A DNA stretch of 64,000 bases from Pseudomonas sp. CROZ-RG-20F-R04-15 (lineage in GTDB: Bacteria > Pseudomonadota > Gammaproteobacteria > Pseudomonadales > Pseudomonadaceae). Location of the stretch: contig NZ_JAKNQL010000007.1 in the NCBI RefSeq assembly GCF_022662375.1, forward strand, positions 186,001 through 250,000, written 5' to 3'. Positions within the stretch are counted from its first letter, which is position 1. Every line of letters begins with the position of its first letter. Shown here piece by piece: positions 15,833 to 24,352 of the stretch. The notes below the pieces were generated by a model. The model saw only the letters and a list, made by a program, of their open reading frames with translations. It had not been told where the DNA came from and made no database searches. The position numbers and the translations under genes were made by a program.

Positions 15833-17644
15833 TTACTGGTAAGAGTGAACTACGGGTGCCAACATGCTCTGGAAATTGGCAATCGTCGGGTCAATGAGTT
15901 TTTTCAGGTTATATTTTTTCAAGGGCCCCACGTTGTCAAAACGCGCTTCGATTGCGATTCTTACGTTTTCCCAAAAGTCCAGTTCGAGTGTGAGTTCGTT
16001 GCTGCCATGATTGGATCTTAAACGGTCCGTAAGATAACGCTCTGAGGCAATCTCAATGAAGTCAGCAATCGCTGTATTAGGAGCCTCGACAAGCGCAGTA
16101 ACGAACAGATCCACATCAACATCCGTGAAGAACACAGTATGGCGGTGCTCGGTGATCAGTAATTTAACGAGTGTCGTCCGGTTGCCTTGTTTAATGGCCG
16201 TATAGAAGCTAGAAAGTTTGTCTGAAACGTGAGTTTTGGATTTTTCAATCTGGGCTTTTTTGAAAGCGTCCGCGTGCGCACTTATAAAAAACTCGAACGA
16301 GTGTGCCAGTTTTTCGTTGCTCTTCAGGTTGGCCACTTCCCACTGAATAAAGTCATTAAGATTGCAATTTTTCCAACTGTCGGAGCCTTGATGTTTTCTC
16401 GGGTAAGCACTTATACAGTTAGCCAAGTCAGTGGCTTCCATATGACTCAAGTCATGTTCAATTAACTTTGCCATCAACTCCGCCTTTCTAAGGAACTTTA
16501 GCGGGTGTTCATCTTCAAGGCTTAAAATTTCACTTTCCAGCGTATTGTTGAGGACGAGGAACTCATCATCTTCCAGAGAATGAAAGTAGTTGATTTTTTC
16601 CAGCGTGTCCTGCTCGGGTGTCTCCTGTTTTGCAAAAAATGGCAATGACTCTGAGAGTAAGTTGATTTTTGAGTGGTCGCCGTTAAACAGAACATCGAAC
16701 CAAAAGTTATCTCTCAAGATTGGTAGTTCCGAAGGGAAGTATTTTTTTGTGAAAACCGTGCCTGATTGGAAAATATTATTGGATAACAGGTCTTCCTTAC
16801 GAATCTTGGCAGACCTGACTTCCATGCTGAGTGCAAAAAAGGTTTTGGCTAGCAAGTTTGCGTATTTTTCATGGTCTTGAAATTTACGTTCAAGGGTATC
16901 CCACATTTGGGAGAAATCGTCGATTGCCTGTTTTAGCGATCGGAGGTTGCGACAGTCCGACGCGGCATAGGCTTCTACAATTATTTTTTTGAATTGCTGG
17001 ATATTGTCTGCGTCGTCATGGAGGAATCGCTCAATGACGTCTTCAGCACTGTGATTGACCAGAAAAGTCTTGCTGATAACTTTTTCTTTGAATTTTGTAT
17101 AGCTCTCTTCCTGCCCTCTTTCGAGTTCCGCTTCGTTGGCAATCAATATGGTTTTTATCTGGCAGGTTTCCACGATGTGGTTGATGTAACCTAGTAAATC
17201 CTGGAGTGGGATTCTAGAGCGTTCAACATCGTCAAGAATCAGCGCGTAGTCAGATTTTCCATCGATGAGCAGGTTGTATAAGTTGATATCTCCTGCATTA
17301 GCGCTCATGGAGATTTCAGTTTTCATGTCTCCGGGCGATTCCAGCTTTATTGCGGTCGCCAGTTTTTTGACCGAGCTCCCCAAGAGCTTCATTGCTTTGG
17401 AGTTCATGACAGGATAAAAGAAACCTAGTATGCGGTCTTCCACTTCGGATATTTTATGGAGTCCAAACAGGCTGACTTTAACCAGTTTAAGGTTTTTAAT
17501 TTTGTTGTTTGTGATAAAGAAATTGATGAAGTGAGTTTTACCACAACCCCAATTTCCGGTGAGTAAAATGGCTTGGCTCGAGTGTTTGCTATTTAGGTAG
17601 TGAAGTAAATTCGTTTCGATATTTTCGTTGACTGATTCGGTCAT
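15833..17644 (-). CDS. KAP-type P-loop NTPase, candidate defence gene
   Basis: A 603-residue protein with Walker A GNWGCGKT (residues 30-37), Walker B YALILDDVERS (133-143) and a sensor-like strand KTILIANEAEL. The pattern fits KAP-family or STAND-like P-loop NTPases often annotated as P-loop NTPase fold proteins and common in defence islands. No transmembrane helix or known effector domain is evident; the C-terminal 350 residues are helical and unassigned. AGGGAA precedes the ATG. Base composition is visibly AT-rich and codon use differs from both neighbours. It sits alone between a MerR gene and that regulator's apparent target, which points to horizontal insertion. A phage-defence role is inference. 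Confidence 0.65.
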   Translation of the reverse strand: MTESVNENIETNLLHYLNSKHSSQAILLTGNWGCGKTHFINFFITNNKIKNLKLVKVSLFGLHKISEVEDRILGFFYPVMNSKAMKLLGSSVKKLATAIKLESPGDMKTEISMSANAGDINLYNLLIDGKSDYALILDDVERSRIPLQDLLGYINHIVETCQIKTILIANEAELERGQEESYTKFKEKVISKTFLVNHSAEDVIERFLHDDADNIQQFKKIIVEAYAASDCRNLRSLKQAIDDFSQMWDTLERKFQDHEKYANLLAKTFFALSMEVRSAKIRKEDLLSNNIFQSGTVFTKKYFPSELPILRDNFWFDVLFNGDHSKINLLSESLPFFAKQETPEQDTLEKINYFHSLEDDEFLVLNNTLESEILSLEDEHPLKFLRKAELMAKLIEHDLSHMEATDLANCISAYPRKHQGSDSWKNCNLNDFIQWEVANLKSNEKLAHSFEFFISAHADAFKKAQIEKSKTHVSDKLSSFYTAIKQGNRTTLVKLLITEHRHTVFFTDVDVDLFVTALVEAPNTAIADFIEIASERYLTDRLRSNHGSNELTLELDFWENVRIAIEARFDNVGPLKKYNLKKLIDPTIANFQSMLAPVVHSYQ

Positions 17645-17782
17645 GTGTCATTTCCCTATGAATTTCGAACGATATTAAAAATGCAGTAGAAATTTTCTCT
17701 AGCATTAAATGCGGATTCTGGCCTAGAGCCACCATGCGCAGTGTCTACCTTTCATTCAGGCCAGCGCAATCCCTTTGCCCGT

Positions 17783-17808
17783 TTCCAGACACCCTCCCGC
17801 GTCTGGAA
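17783..17808. terminator. Inverted repeat upstream of the flavin oxidoreductase promoter
   Basis: TTCCAGAC and GTCTGGAA form an 8-bp perfect stem with a 10-base loop, just before the MerR-type promoter. With the KAP gene removed, it would lie directly behind the MerR gene, so it could be that gene's original terminator. Confidence 0.35.
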
Positions 17809-17836
17809 CCTTATTCGGAAGCTTTCGAAAAAACGA

Positions 17837-17867
17837 TTGACCTTAAAGCTGACTTTAATCTTATGGC
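17837..17867 (+). promoter_or_regulatory. MerR-type promoter of the flavin oxidoreductase operon
   Basis: The -35 is TTGACC (17837-17842) and the -10 is TATGGC (17862-17867), separated by 19 bp, the stretched spacing typical of MerR-activated promoters. The spacer contains the perfect dyad TTAAAG-CTGA-CTTTAA (17843-17858). The same motif stands upstream of the MerR gene at 15217-15234. Start codon of the target is at 17896. Confidence 0.7.
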
Positions 17868-17895
17868 GTGTCCCACGCCCAATCGAGGACTCCTC

Positions 17896-19122
17896 ATGAA
17901 CGTGTTCGACAACCTGATGCTCCCCAACGGTTCGACCCTCAAGAACCGCATCGCCAAAGCCGCCATGGAAGAAAACATGGCCGACGCCGATCAGGCACCT
18001 TCGGAAGAACTGATGCGCCTGTATCAAGCCTGGGCCGACGGCGGCGCCGGGCTGTTGATCACTGGCAACGTCATGGTCGATGGCCGCGCGATGACCGGGC
18101 CGGGTGGCGTGGTTCTGCAGGATGATCAGCAACTGGCCAAGTTCAAGCGCTGGGCACAGATTGGCCGCTCGGGCGGCGCGCAGTTCTGGCTGCAGATCAA
18201 CCATCCCGGCCGACAGATGCAGGCCAATCTCGGGCAGAAAACCTGGGCGCCATCAGCGGTGCCGCTGAACATGGGCAGCCTGTCCAAACACTTCGCCACG
18301 CCCCACGCGATGACCGCCAGCGTGATCGCAGAGGTCGTTCAGCGTTTCGCCCGCAGCGCACAGCTTGGCGAGCAGGCCGGCTTCACCGGTGTGGAAATCC
18401 ACGCCGCCCATGGTTATCTGTTGAGTCAGTTTCTGTCGCCGCTGACCAATCAGCGCACGGACCAGTGGGGCGGTTCGCTGGAGAACCGCGCGCGGCTGTT
18501 GCTGGACATCGTCAAAGCTGTGCGTGCGCTGGTTTCTGCGCAGTTTGCGGTGGCGGTGAAGCTCAATTCCGCCGACTTTCAGCGCGGCGGCTTCAGCGCC
18601 GATGACGCGCGACAAGTCGTCGAATGGCTCAACGATCTGGGCGTGGATCTGGTCGAATTGTCCGGCGGCAGCTACGAAGCCCCGGCCATGCAGGGCGAGG
18701 CACGAGATGGTCGCACCCTGGCACGTGAGGCGTATTTCGTCGAGTTCGCCCAAGACCTGCAGAAAGTCGCGCGGATGCCGCTGATGGTGACCGGCGGCGT
18801 ACGTCGTCGGCCCATCGCTGAAATGGTCATTAACAGTGGCGTGGACATGGTCGGCATCGGCACGGCACTGGCCATCGATCCGAACCTGCCGCGTGACTGG
18901 TTGCAGGGCAAGGACAGTGCCCCCGAGCTGCCGCCGATCACCTGGAAGAACAAGGCCATGGCCTCGCTGGCCAACATGGCGGTGGTCAAGTTCCAGTTGC
19001 GCAAACTCAGTCAGGCGAAAACCCCCGATCCGCACGTGTCACCGCTGCGCGCGCTGATCATGCAACAAATCGGCAACGCCTTGCGTACCCGCCAGTACCG
19101 CAAGTGGGTGGCGAGCAACTGA
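17896..19122 (+). CDS. NADH:flavin oxidoreductase / old yellow enzyme family
   Basis: A 408-residue FMN TIM-barrel enzyme. Visible are the substrate-site HAAHGYLLSQFLSP block, the QINHPGRQ strand, and the phosphate-binding C-terminal GGVRRRPIAEMVI then DMVGIGTALA. It probably reduces an activated alkene, quinone or similar electrophile with NAD(P)H. The ATG at 17896 follows GAGGA with correct spacing; an earlier in-frame ATG lies upstream of the promoter and was rejected. First gene of a three-gene operon. Confidence 0.85.
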   Translation: MNVFDNLMLPNGSTLKNRIAKAAMEENMADADQAPSEELMRLYQAWADGGAGLLITGNVMVDGRAMTGPGGVVLQDDQQLAKFKRWAQIGRSGGAQFWLQINHPGRQMQANLGQKTWAPSAVPLNMGSLSKHFATPHAMTASVIAEVVQRFARSAQLGEQAGFTGVEIHAAHGYLLSQFLSPLTNQRTDQWGGSLENRARLLLDIVKAVRALVSAQFAVAVKLNSADFQRGGFSADDARQVVEWLNDLGVDLVELSGGSYEAPAMQGEARDGRTLAREAYFVEFAQDLQKVARMPLMVTGGVRRRPIAEMVINSGVDMVGIGTALAIDPNLPRDWLQGKDSAPELPPITWKNKAMASLANMAVVKFQLRKLSQAKTPDPHVSPLRALIMQQIGNALRTRQYRKWVASN

Positions 19123-19195
19123 TCTGAATGGCTTGCTGACGTTCGGCCCTATATCCTGCACGCCTGTTTGAAGGATTGAATTAGGGAAGAATTGC

Positions 19196-20323
19196 ATGCC
19201 GTTCAGGGTGATGGTGGTCGGTGGTTACGGAAACTTCGGCAGCATTGTGTGCCGGCATCTGGCGCTGATGCCGGACATCGGCCTGGTGCTTTCGGGTCGT
19301 GATCCGCGCAAGTTGCAGCGCAAAGTCGATGAGCTGAACAGCCAATCGGGCAACGTCTGCGAAGGCTGGTGTGGCGATGCCATGGGCAGCGAGTTCAAGG
19401 CCGCATTGCGGGCGCTTGACATTCAGCTGGTCGTGCACACCGGAGGGCCGTTTCAGGGGCAATCCTATGCCGTCGCCGAGAGCTGCATCGACGCCGGTGT
19501 GAACTATTGCGATCTGGCTGACTGCCGCACGTTCGTCAACGGCATCCACGTTCTCGACGCGCGAGCGAAGCAGGCCGGCGTGGCCATCCTCAGCGGTTGC
19601 AGCTCAGTGCCGACATTGTCGTCGGCGATCATCGATGAGCAGCGTCAACGTTTTTCGCGCATTGATTCGATCGAACACGGCATTTCTTCATCGGCGAAAA
19701 TGCCTGGGCTGTCGACCATCGAAGGCGTACTGGCTTACGCCGGCAAACCGATCAAGCAACTGAAAAACGGCAAGGTGCACGAAGTGTCCGGCTGGCTGGA
19801 CCTGACCTTGCGCAAAATGCCGCAGATGGGCACGCGGTTGCTGGCCAATGTTGATGTGCCGGATATGGATATTTTCGCCGGCCGTTATGGCGCGCACACC
19901 CTGAAGTTCAAGGCCGGCGCCGGGCTAAAACTCGGCGGCATCGCCAACGGTCTGCTAGCCCAGGCACTGAAGATCGGACTGGTGCGCGACCATGCTCTTT
20001 GGGCTGCAAGATTGCATCGCCTGGGCACGCGATTCGAACGTTTCGGCGACGGTAAAAGCGCGATGTACATCGATGTGCAGGGCCTTGGCGTTGACGGCAA
20101 ACCGCTGTCGATGACCGCGCAACTCACCGCTCTGAACGACAGAGGCCCGGAAATCCCCAGCTGCGCCGCCGTCGCGCTGGCCACGAAAATGGCTCAAGGC
20201 TACACGCCGCCACCCGGCGCCCGTCCGTGCGTGGGTGAAATCAGCGTCGCCGAATACATGGCCGCGATCAACGACCCGGCCAACCTGAGTCTGGCCGTGC
20301 AGTTCTCGGACGGGCAGCGCTGA
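19196..20323 (+). CDS. Saccharopine dehydrogenase-like NAD(P)-binding protein
   Basis: A 375-residue protein with an N-terminal Rossmann motif VVGGYGNFGSIVCRHL (residues about 7-22) and the family's later VHTGGPFQGQ and CIDAGVNYCDLAD blocks. Stand-alone members of this family act as oxidoreductases of unknown substrate rather than in lysine synthesis. GGAAG lies 6 bases before the ATG. It follows the flavin oxidoreductase by 73 bases and is followed after one base by the DUF2269 gene, so the three are probably co-regulated by the MerR protein. Confidence 0.8.
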   Translation: MPFRVMVVGGYGNFGSIVCRHLALMPDIGLVLSGRDPRKLQRKVDELNSQSGNVCEGWCGDAMGSEFKAALRALDIQLVVHTGGPFQGQSYAVAESCIDAGVNYCDLADCRTFVNGIHVLDARAKQAGVAILSGCSSVPTLSSAIIDEQRQRFSRIDSIEHGISSSAKMPGLSTIEGVLAYAGKPIKQLKNGKVHEVSGWLDLTLRKMPQMGTRLLANVDVPDMDIFAGRYGAHTLKFKAGAGLKLGGIANGLLAQALKIGLVRDHALWAARLHRLGTRFERFGDGKSAMYIDVQGLGVDGKPLSMTAQLTALNDRGPEIPSCAAVALATKMAQGYTPPPGARPCVGEISVAEYMAAINDPANLSLAVQFSDGQR

Positions 20324-20324
20324 C

Positions 20325-20816
20325 ATGCTCTACCTCTGCCTGAAATACCTGCACATCATCGCCGCGATCTTCCTGTTCGGTTTCGGCATGGGTTCCTACC
20401 TCTACCTGATCGCCGCCAGCCGCACGCGCAACCCGCAAGTGATTGCCCACGTCGCGCGCATGGTCGTGGGCTTTGACACGTGGATCACCACGCCGGCCGG
20501 GTTCGTGCAGATCATCACGGGTTATCTGTTGATGCGACTTTCCGGGCTGAGCATGAGCACCGAGTGGGTGCTGACGTCGTTGATCCTCTTCTTCTGCGTG
20601 GGCGCTCTGTGGCTGCCGGTGCTGCTGTTGCAGAAGCGGCTGTGCGTGATGGCCGCAAGTGCGAGCGAGGTGGGCGCGGGGCTTGATGAGCAATATCAAG
20701 CCGTATACCGCAAATGGTTCTGGATGGGCGTGATGGGGTTCGCCGGGATGTTTGTCATCGTGTTGATGATGGTGACGAAGATGACGCCGGTGCAGTTGTT
20801 CAGCTTTCTGCTGTAG
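20325..20816 (+). CDS. DUF2269 integral membrane protein
   Basis: A 163-residue inner-membrane protein with four hydrophobic helices (residues about 5-28, 45-70, 82-105, 135-158). The N-terminal KYLHIIAAIFLFGFGMGS is the usual DUF2269 opening. Its ATG comes one base after the previous stop (TGACATG), implying coupling. The 3' end overlaps the convergent DCC gene by 17 bases. The family is unassigned; it may transfer electrons or anchor the oxidoreductases. Confidence 0.82.
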   Translation: MLYLCLKYLHIIAAIFLFGFGMGSYLYLIAASRTRNPQVIAHVARMVVGFDTWITTPAGFVQIITGYLLMRLSGLSMSTEWVLTSLILFFCVGALWLPVLLLQKRLCVMAASASEVGAGLDEQYQAVYRKWFWMGVMGFAGMFVIVLMMVTKMTPVQLFSFLL

Positions 20817-21303
20817 GTGCGGTGGCTTTCAGAAAACGCTGTTCATGGTCAGGCGTGGGTAGCAGGCAGGTGTCGTATTTCCCGAACAGGCGATAGCGGT
20901 TCAGCGCGATGCGGTCGTAGGCCCAGTCGCGTAGACCACGAGGGAAGATGCGCAGCAGTCGCAACGGCTGCCAGCGGGCGGGTAATTGGCTGATGACTTC
21001 GAGAAAAGCGTCGGAACGTTCCCAGTAGTGACGGTCGCGGATGACGGCCATGGTGTCGAATTGATCGATGGGGAGGCCGGCCCACGCCAGAAGCGCCTGG
21101 CCCTCGGGAGATTGCACGGCGGCCAGACGTACGCGACGTTGATGATCATGACGAATCAAAAAACGCGCCCAGCCGTTGCAGAGTTTGCAGACGCCGTCGA
21201 ACAGGACCACGGATTCGCCGGGGTTGAGGAGCGGGGCGGGGGTTGGGCGGATTTTTGGGGTGGGCATGGGGTTTGTGTTCAAGAGGTCGAGTGTTGCGAT
21301 CAT
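20800..21303 (-). CDS. DCC family thiol-disulfide oxidoreductase (DUF393)
   Basis: A 167-residue thioredoxin-like protein. The family motif is LFDGVCKLCNGW, giving Cys39 and Cys42 as a CxxC redox pair, and the C-terminal YDRIALNRYRLFGK block is characteristic. The start is uncertain: neither the ATG at 21303 nor the one at 21267 has a good ribosome-binding site. It overlaps the 3' end of the DUF2269 gene. Confidence 0.8.
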   Translation of the reverse strand: MIATLDLLNTNPMPTPKIRPTPAPLLNPGESVVLFDGVCKLCNGWARFLIRHDHQRRVRLAAVQSPEGQALLAWAGLPIDQFDTMAVIRDRHYWERSDAFLEVISQLPARWQPLRLLRIFPRGLRDWAYDRIALNRYRLFGKYDTCLLPTPDHEQRFLKATAPTAES

Positions 21304-21402
21304 AGCGCTGCAAGCCGTTGTTCGCGAATGACTGCACTTGGTCAGAAACCCGGATGGAAGGGACAGACGATGTTTAGGCGCGTGATCTGTCTCCTGGCGC
21401 CG

Positions 21403-22413
21403 TCAAGCCGTTGCCTCACCTTCCCGAACTTCCCTCACTCGATCTTTCGATCCGGCTCGAAGCGCATGCCGAAGCGTCAGCGCCGGCCGCTCGACGCAGT
21501 AGTACGAAACGGCACTCAGCAAGAACGACAGCACCAGCACCGTTGCCACCTTGTGCCAATCGAAATAGGTGATCGGCCAAAGCCCGTGCAGGAAGTAAAT
21601 CACCACGAAGTGATTCAGGAACACGCCGTAGCTGATGTTCCCCAGGAATTCGTCAATCCGGTGAAACTTGAGCTTCGTCAACCAGTACACCGCGGGGATG
21701 CCCAGCGCAATGCCGGCGGCGACTTCCGCGTTGGACGGCCGGCGTTCGATCCAGCCCGCCATGATCGCCACAAAGATCAATGCCGCCACAGCGGTTCCTG
21801 CGGCGATTACTAATCCTTTGGCCTGCGGTTTGTAGAGGTAACTGCCGCACAGGAATATGAACAGAACACCCGGCAACAAGCGGAAGCCGTAGTAGTCGGT
21901 GTTGATGATACCCAGGCACGCGGGGATGAAGACCGCAATGGACAAGGCAAAGGCCACGCCCCGTGCTCGGTAGATGAGCAGGAACGGGATCACCAGGTAG
22001 AAGCACATCTCCAGGCCGAGCGAGCAGGCCGGAGGCAGAATCCACGTTCCGCTCGCGCCGAACATATAGAAACCGAGGGGCACGATCGCGAGGTTCGCGG
22101 CGATGTTTCTGAAGGTCAGTTCGGCCCACTGTGGCGTGCCGGGCAGCAGGAAATAGATCACAGTACAAGAAGCGATGAAGTAGAACAGGAATTGCGGGTA
22201 AAGACGCAAGGCCCGGTCCAGGTAGAACCGACCGATTTTTTCGGGCGCCTTGTAGTTGCGCTCGATCAGTGAGGTCATCACGAACCCGCTGATCCACAAG
22301 AAGGAAATCACCGCAACCACGCCCGGGTTGAACCCCATGAACAACTTGCCCATATGCGAAACAGCGACCAGAACGGCCAACAGCAGACGATAGGCTCCCA
22401 CGTGTATCCCCAA
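21403..22413 (-). CDS. Acyltransferase 3 family membrane protein
   Basis: A 336-residue polytopic protein (about ten helices) of the OafA/acyltransferase-3 family, which O-acylates surface glycans. The family's R-x-x-R-x-x-P motif is visible as LDRALRLYPQF. The canonical early catalytic His is represented by SHMGKLF. The start is a TTG at 22413 with AAGG upstream, or the GTG at 22401 after GGGGA; both are non-ATG. It is monocistronic and not within a visible polysaccharide cluster. Confidence 0.75.
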   Translation of the reverse strand: MGIHVGAYRLLLAVLVAVSHMGKLFMGFNPGVVAVISFLWISGFVMTSLIERNYKAPEKIGRFYLDRALRLYPQFLFYFIASCTVIYFLLPGTPQWAELTFRNIAANLAIVPLGFYMFGASGTWILPPACSLGLEMCFYLVIPFLLIYRARGVAFALSIAVFIPACLGIINTDYYGFRLLPGVLFIFLCGSYLYKPQAKGLVIAAGTAVAALIFVAIMAGWIERRPSNAEVAAGIALGIPAVYWLTKLKFHRIDEFLGNISYGVFLNHFVVIYFLHGLWPITYFDWHKVATVLVLSFLLSAVSYYCVERPALTLRHALRAGSKDRVREVREGEATA

Positions 22414-22552
22414 ACGACCTTGTAGTTATGGCGGGTAAATTACGATGCTTCGCGGGCGGATAACAGGTTTTTTTCCGCGCTCGGTCTTTCCGGAAAAGGG
22501 TTTGCCGGGTGGTATTGAGCAACTGGCGAAGAACTAATCCTCGCTTAATACT

Positions 22553-22575
22553 GATGCGCTTTTATCTTGCGCATC
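22553..22575 (+). promoter_or_regulatory. Inverted repeat upstream of the Cus-type operon
   Basis: GATGCGC and GCGCATC are perfect 7-bp arms separated by nine bases, 80 bases before the first gene of the operon. It could be an operator for a metal-responsive regulator not encoded here, or a hairpin. Nothing else of note was seen in 22414-22654. Confidence 0.35.
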
Positions 22576-22654
22576 CAACGCCTCGCACGAGATTGCTGCG
22601 AGACCGTGTCCAATCGATTGTTCGCGCCAATTCCGACGGCTACACTCAAACCCC

Positions 22655-22996
22655 ATGAAACGCTACCTGCGGCTTTGCCTCATCTTCGTGATCAGCCTGG
22701 CGCTTCCCCTCAGCGGGATGGCGGGGGTGCAGGCGCCGACAGAACCGTGCCCGATGAAGACGATGGGCATGGCGATGATGGACGACATGGGCATGGATTG
22801 TTGCAATGACATGAAAAGCCCGACCGAGCATGGCAAACCCTGCAAGCCGGGTCAGGAATGCAAGGCGGGCGGGATGCTGCAAGTCTCGATCGTCAAGCCG
22901 CCCGTGACCCTGTTCAGCCCCGTCGTGCTGGCCTTTGCCAGCGATTCCGTTCCTGTGCCCACCCCGTCCGGGGTCTGGCGACCGCCCCGCGTCTGA
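22655..22996 (+). CDS. Small exported Met/Cys-rich protein, first gene of the copper/silver efflux operon
   Basis: A 113-residue protein with a signal peptide (about residues 1-25). A short Met- and Cys-dense region follows (CPMKTMGMAMMDDMGMDCC, residues about 33-51), then a Pro-rich tail. The soft thiolate and thioether ligands fit Cu(I)/Ag(I) binding in the periplasm. It precedes the outer-membrane channel gene by 99 bases. I know no named family for it; metal binding is inferred from composition and context. Confidence 0.65.
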   Translation: MKRYLRLCLIFVISLALPLSGMAGVQAPTEPCPMKTMGMAMMDDMGMDCCNDMKSPTEHGKPCKPGQECKAGGMLQVSIVKPPVTLFSPVVLAFASDSVPVPTPSGVWRPPRV

Positions 22997-23095
22997 TTCC
23001 TGTCCGTTATTGAACCTCATCCTGTTTTAACGGGATGGCATGGCTGTGCGCAGGTCGTTTGACGCGCGCAGCGGATCATCACAGGAATCGCAAAC

Positions 23096-24352
23096 ATGAA
23101 CTCCAAGTGCTGTTGCACAGGTTGGTCCCTCGTGGCCGGCCTGCTGGCAAGCGTGCTGGCCTTGCCGAGCCTCGCTGCCGCTTTGACGCTAGATGAAGCC
23201 TTGCGACTGGCGGAAAACACCGCACCATCGCTGGCGGCGCAGGATGCGAAGATTCAGGCTGCCAGCAGTGCGGCTGTTCCAGCGGGGGAATTACCCGACC
23301 CGAAGCTGCTTGCCGGCCTGCAGAACTATCCCATCGGCGGCCCGGACCGCTGGAGTGTCAACGACGACTTCATGACCATGCAAATGGTCGGGGTCAGGCA
23401 AGACATGCTCAATGCTGACAAACGCAAGGCGCGCATCGACGTAGCCAACGCTGGTGTCGATCGTGCTGCCGCCGAGCGTCAGGTCGAACGCCTGAACGTT
23501 CGCCAGGCCACGGCGCTGGCCTGGATCAGCAGCTATTCGGTGGAACGCAAGGACGCGCTGTTTCAGGACTTCTATAAAGAGAATCGCCTGCTGAGCGACA
23601 CCGTCCGCGCGCAGATTGCCGGCGGTCTTGCGCAACCGGCCGATGCCGTGACACCGAAGCAGGAAGCGGCGCAACTGGCCGAGCAGCAGGACGATCTGGT
23701 TCGCCAGCGTGCCCAGGCACGCGCGGCACTGAAACGCTGGATCGGTCTAGCTGCCAACGAAACGCCGGTGGGCAGTCTGCCGCAGTGGCCGATCAATAAT
23801 TCAGGCCTGTCTCATAAGCTGCAACACCATCCTGAGTTGGCCGCGTACGGGCCGATGACCCGCGAAGCGCAAGCCAGGGTGCGCGAGGCGCAGGCGGAGA
23901 AAAAGTCCGACTGGAGTTGGGAGGTGGATTATCAGCATCGCGACCGGCAGTTCGGCGACATGGTCAGCGTGCAACTGTCCTGGGATCTGCCGCTGTTTGC
24001 GCAGACCCGACAGAACCCGAAAATCGCCGCGCGAGAAGCGGAAGTCAACCAACTCGAATCCGAGCGCGAAGCCTTGTCGCGCGAGCACACCGAGCAACTG
24101 GAAAGTGCGCTGGCTGACTATGAACGGCTGAATCGCGCGGTCCAGCGCAATGCGCAAAGTCTGGTGCCGCTGGCCAAAGAGAAAGTCGAACTGAACATGG
24201 CCAGCTACCGCGCCGGCAAAATCGATTTGAATGCGCTTGTCGCTGCCCGCCGAGAACTCATCGAGGCTCGTCTTAAGCAGATCGACGTGGAGGAGCAGCG
24301 AGCGCTGACCAGCGCACGGCTCTACTTTGCCTACGGGGAGGTCAGCCAATGA
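23096..24352 (+). CDS. cusC: Outer-membrane channel of heavy-metal RND efflux (CusC/CzcC-like, TolC family)
   Basis: A 418-residue TolC-family protein with a signal peptide. Two structural repeats (TLDEALRLAENTAPSLAAQDAKI and a later HHPELAAYGPM) each bring long coiled helices (residues about 110-190 and 300-390). It forms the trimeric exit duct with the adaptor and pump encoded downstream. AGGAA precedes the ATG. Its stop overlaps the next start as ATGA. Length and repeats suit the CzcC branch of the family; the Cus assignment rests on its partners. Confidence 0.8.
   Translation: MNSKCCCTGWSLVAGLLASVLALPSLAAALTLDEALRLAENTAPSLAAQDAKIQAASSAAVPAGELPDPKLLAGLQNYPIGGPDRWSVNDDFMTMQMVGVRQDMLNADKRKARIDVANAGVDRAAAERQVERLNVRQATALAWISSYSVERKDALFQDFYKENRLLSDTVRAQIAGGLAQPADAVTPKQEAAQLAEQQDDLVRQRAQARAALKRWIGLAANETPVGSLPQWPINNSGLSHKLQHHPELAAYGPMTREAQARVREAQAEKKSDWSWEVDYQHRDRQFGDMVSVQLSWDLPLFAQTRQNPKIAAREAEVNQLESEREALSREHTEQLESALADYERLNRAVQRNAQSLVPLAKEKVELNMASYRAGKIDLNALVAARRELIEARLKQIDVEEQRALTSARLYFAYGEVSQ

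Noticed and set aside
19196..20323. The saccharopine-dehydrogenase-like gene considered as a lysine-metabolism enzyme
   Set aside because: Stand-alone members of this family rarely act on saccharopine, and the MerR-operon context points elsewhere.
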